DNA from: Synergistaceae bacterium
GTDB lineage: Bacteria > Synergistota > Synergistia > Synergistales > Aminobacteriaceae
NCBI GenBank assembly: GCA_031270755.1
Contig: JAISWV010000062.1
Span: 1 to 5,686, forward strand
Length of the DNA: 5,686 bases
Direction of reading: 5' to 3'
A program made the translations under genes and the position numbers. How positions within the stretch are numbered: position 1 is the stretch's first letter; each line of letters opens with the position of its first letter. This document shows, piece after piece, positions 4,711-5,686 of this stretch. Below the pieces are notes generated by a model. It did not search any database and was not told the origin of the DNA. It saw only the letters and a program-made list of their open reading frames with translations.

Positions 4711-5686
4711 TTCGGCCCCGCAGCGGCGGACTTGAGGCCCTTGGAGCCGAAGGCTCCCGGAGCGAGACCGGACAAAATGTTCGTCTCGAAAGAACGCGCG
4801 ACGGCGGCGTCCTCCCGCTCCCTCTTGAGCGCCAGCTCGACGAGCCGGTCGAGAAGCACCCCGAAGGGAAGCCCCATCGGCTCCCACAGGTAGAACGACA
4901 GAGACCCCGGAATCGTGTTGATCTCGTTGACCCACAGGCCGCCGCTCCCTCCGTCCATCAGAAAATCGACCCGGGCGACGCCGCGGCACGAGAGCGCGCG
5001 GAAGGCCCTCAGCGCAAGGTCCCGGACCGTCTCCCGCAGCTCCGGGGAAATTTCGGCCGGGAACTTTCTCCGGGCCGCGCTCATGCCTTTCGCCCCGGCC
5101 CCCGCCTTGCCGCCGCCGGCAAGGTATTTGTCGCTGTAGTCCAGAATAATGTGCGCCCCGAGGGGCTCTTCGCACTCCGAGGCGACGGCGGAGTCCGGGT
5201 CCCCGAGAACGGCGCAGTTGAGTTCCCTGAGGTTGGGAACCGCCCGCTCGACCAGGGCGGCATTGGCGTAGTGAAAGACCGTTTCGAGCCCCTCCCGCAG
5301 TTCCCTCGCGTCGGACGCCTTCGTGATCCCGATGCTCGAACCCAAGTTCAGAGGCTTGACCACCATAGGGAAGGAGACGGACTCACCCAGGGCCCGCAGA
5401 ACGCCTTCCGCGTCGTTGAAGAACGGCTTCACGGCCACGCGCGCGCAGTCCAGAACGGGAAGCCCGGCGTCTCTGAGAACGGCCTTCGTCATGTATTTGT
5501 CCATCCCGACGGCGGAGGCGGCAACATCGCTCCCGACGAAGGGCACGGACAGGGTTCTGAAGTAGCCCTGAAGCGCGCCGTCTTCCATGTTCGTCCCGTG
5601 CCCGACGGGGAAAGCGACATCGGCCGCGCGGCAGACGGAGCCGCCGAACCGCCTCATCGGATACCTCACCAGAAGCAGGCGGCCGT
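4707..5686 (-). CDS. ddl: D-alanine--D-alanine ligase, 5'-truncated by the window edge
   Basis: Cytosolic ATP-grasp enzyme joining two D-alanines for peptidoglycan precursors. 325 residues are visible and the frame is open to the window edge; the GTG at 5667-5669 is internal, since GRLLLV precedes it in frame. By family position roughly 40-70 N-terminal residues are missing. Motifs in visible numbering: FPVGHGTNMEDGALQG (25-40, normally HGxxGEDG); PFVGSDVAASAVGMDKYMTK (48-67); ATP-grasp loop VVKPLNLGSSIGITKA (108-123); VERAVPNLRELNCAVLG (145-161); omega-loop ILDYSDKYL (180-188), whose Lys186-Tyr187 match E. coli DdlB Lys215-Tyr216, favouring D-Ala over D-lactate; RGVARVDF (234-241); NEINTIPGSLSFYLWE (253-268). 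A Gly/Ala-rich stretch (189-207) lengthens the omega region compared with DdlB. The stop overlaps the CDF start as ATGA. G+C is high (43/60 at 4801-4860), and no promoter is visible because the 5' end lies outside. Confidence 0.93.
   Translation of the reverse strand, partial: GRLLLVRYPMRRFGGSVCRAADVAFPVGHGTNMEDGALQGYFRTLSVPFVGSDVAASAVGMDKYMTKAVLRDAGLPVLDCARVAVKPFFNDAEGVLRALGESVSFPMVVKPLNLGSSIGITKASDARELREGLETVFHYANAALVERAVPNLRELNCAVLGDPDSAVASECEEPLGAHIILDYSDKYLAGGGKAGAGAKGMSAARRKFPAEISPELRETVRDLALRAFRALSCRGVARVDFLMDGGSGGLWVNEINTIPGSLSFYLWEPMGLPFGVLLDRLVELALKREREDAAVARSFETNILSGLAPGAFGSKGLKSAAAGPK

Noticed and set aside
4711..5175. N-terminal extension of the CDF frame up to 5175 on the minus strand
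   Set aside because: The extra 155 residues are Arg/Gly/Pro-rich shadow of ddl; the ATGA overlap at 4707-4710 and the normal CDF length support the start at 4710.

Overview
The window holds two opposing gene groups that converge on a compact hairpin-rich repeat. The left group (about 1-3685, plus strand) looks like part of a surface-polysaccharide / glycan-decoration locus: the 3' end of a WbqC-family gene, a PglD/NeuD-type left-handed beta-helix sugar acyltransferase, a GtrB/ArnC-type polyprenyl-phosphate glycosyltransferase, and a large polytopic membrane protein with DUF6056-like motifs that runs into a C-terminal Sel1-repeat tail. The right group (about 3799-5686, minus strand) is a housekeeping-like pair: a D-alanine--D-alanine ligase (ddl, 5' end beyond the window) and a cation diffusion facilitator (CDF) metal transporter, joined by a 4-nt ATGA stop/start overlap.

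Base composition differs sharply. By hand count the acyltransferase line 301-360 is 18/60 G+C and the membrane-protein line 2641-2700 is 28/60, whereas the Sel1-tail line 3541-3600 is 42/60 and the ddl line 4801-4860 is 43/60. This fits a lower-GC, probably horizontally acquired glycan locus set against a GC-rich chromosomal backbone, with the change falling inside the membrane-protein gene. Host: a GC-rich bacterium with D-Ala-D-Ala peptidoglycan. The ddl style and the GC-rich nested repeat would suit groups such as Synergistota or Desulfovibrio-like bacteria, but this is a weak guess.

The main anomalies are: (i) the membrane-protein gene carries an apparent frameshift at about 3472-3478, best explained by loss of a CA dinucleotide, which moves its Sel1 tail to another frame and leaves an artefactual 956-codon open frame running antisense through the CDF gene and into ddl; (ii) a 102-bp element (3697-3798) of nested hairpins fills almost the whole convergent intergenic space and ends exactly at the CDF stop codon; (iii) a 19-residue ORF sits between the glycosyltransferase and the membrane protein and overlaps the latter's start as ATGA; (iv) a perfect 16-bp palindrome lies just upstream of a TATAAT box before the glycosyltransferase.

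Proposed joint function (inference): the glycosyltransferase loads a sugar onto undecaprenyl phosphate and the DUF6056-like protein is the candidate membrane transferase using that lipid-linked sugar, as in Gtr-type systems, while the WbqC-like and acyltransferase products help build or modify an amino sugar. No GtrA-type flippase gene is visible. No RNA genes, CRISPR arrays or transposase genes were seen, and no gene-free stretch exceeds 300 bases.
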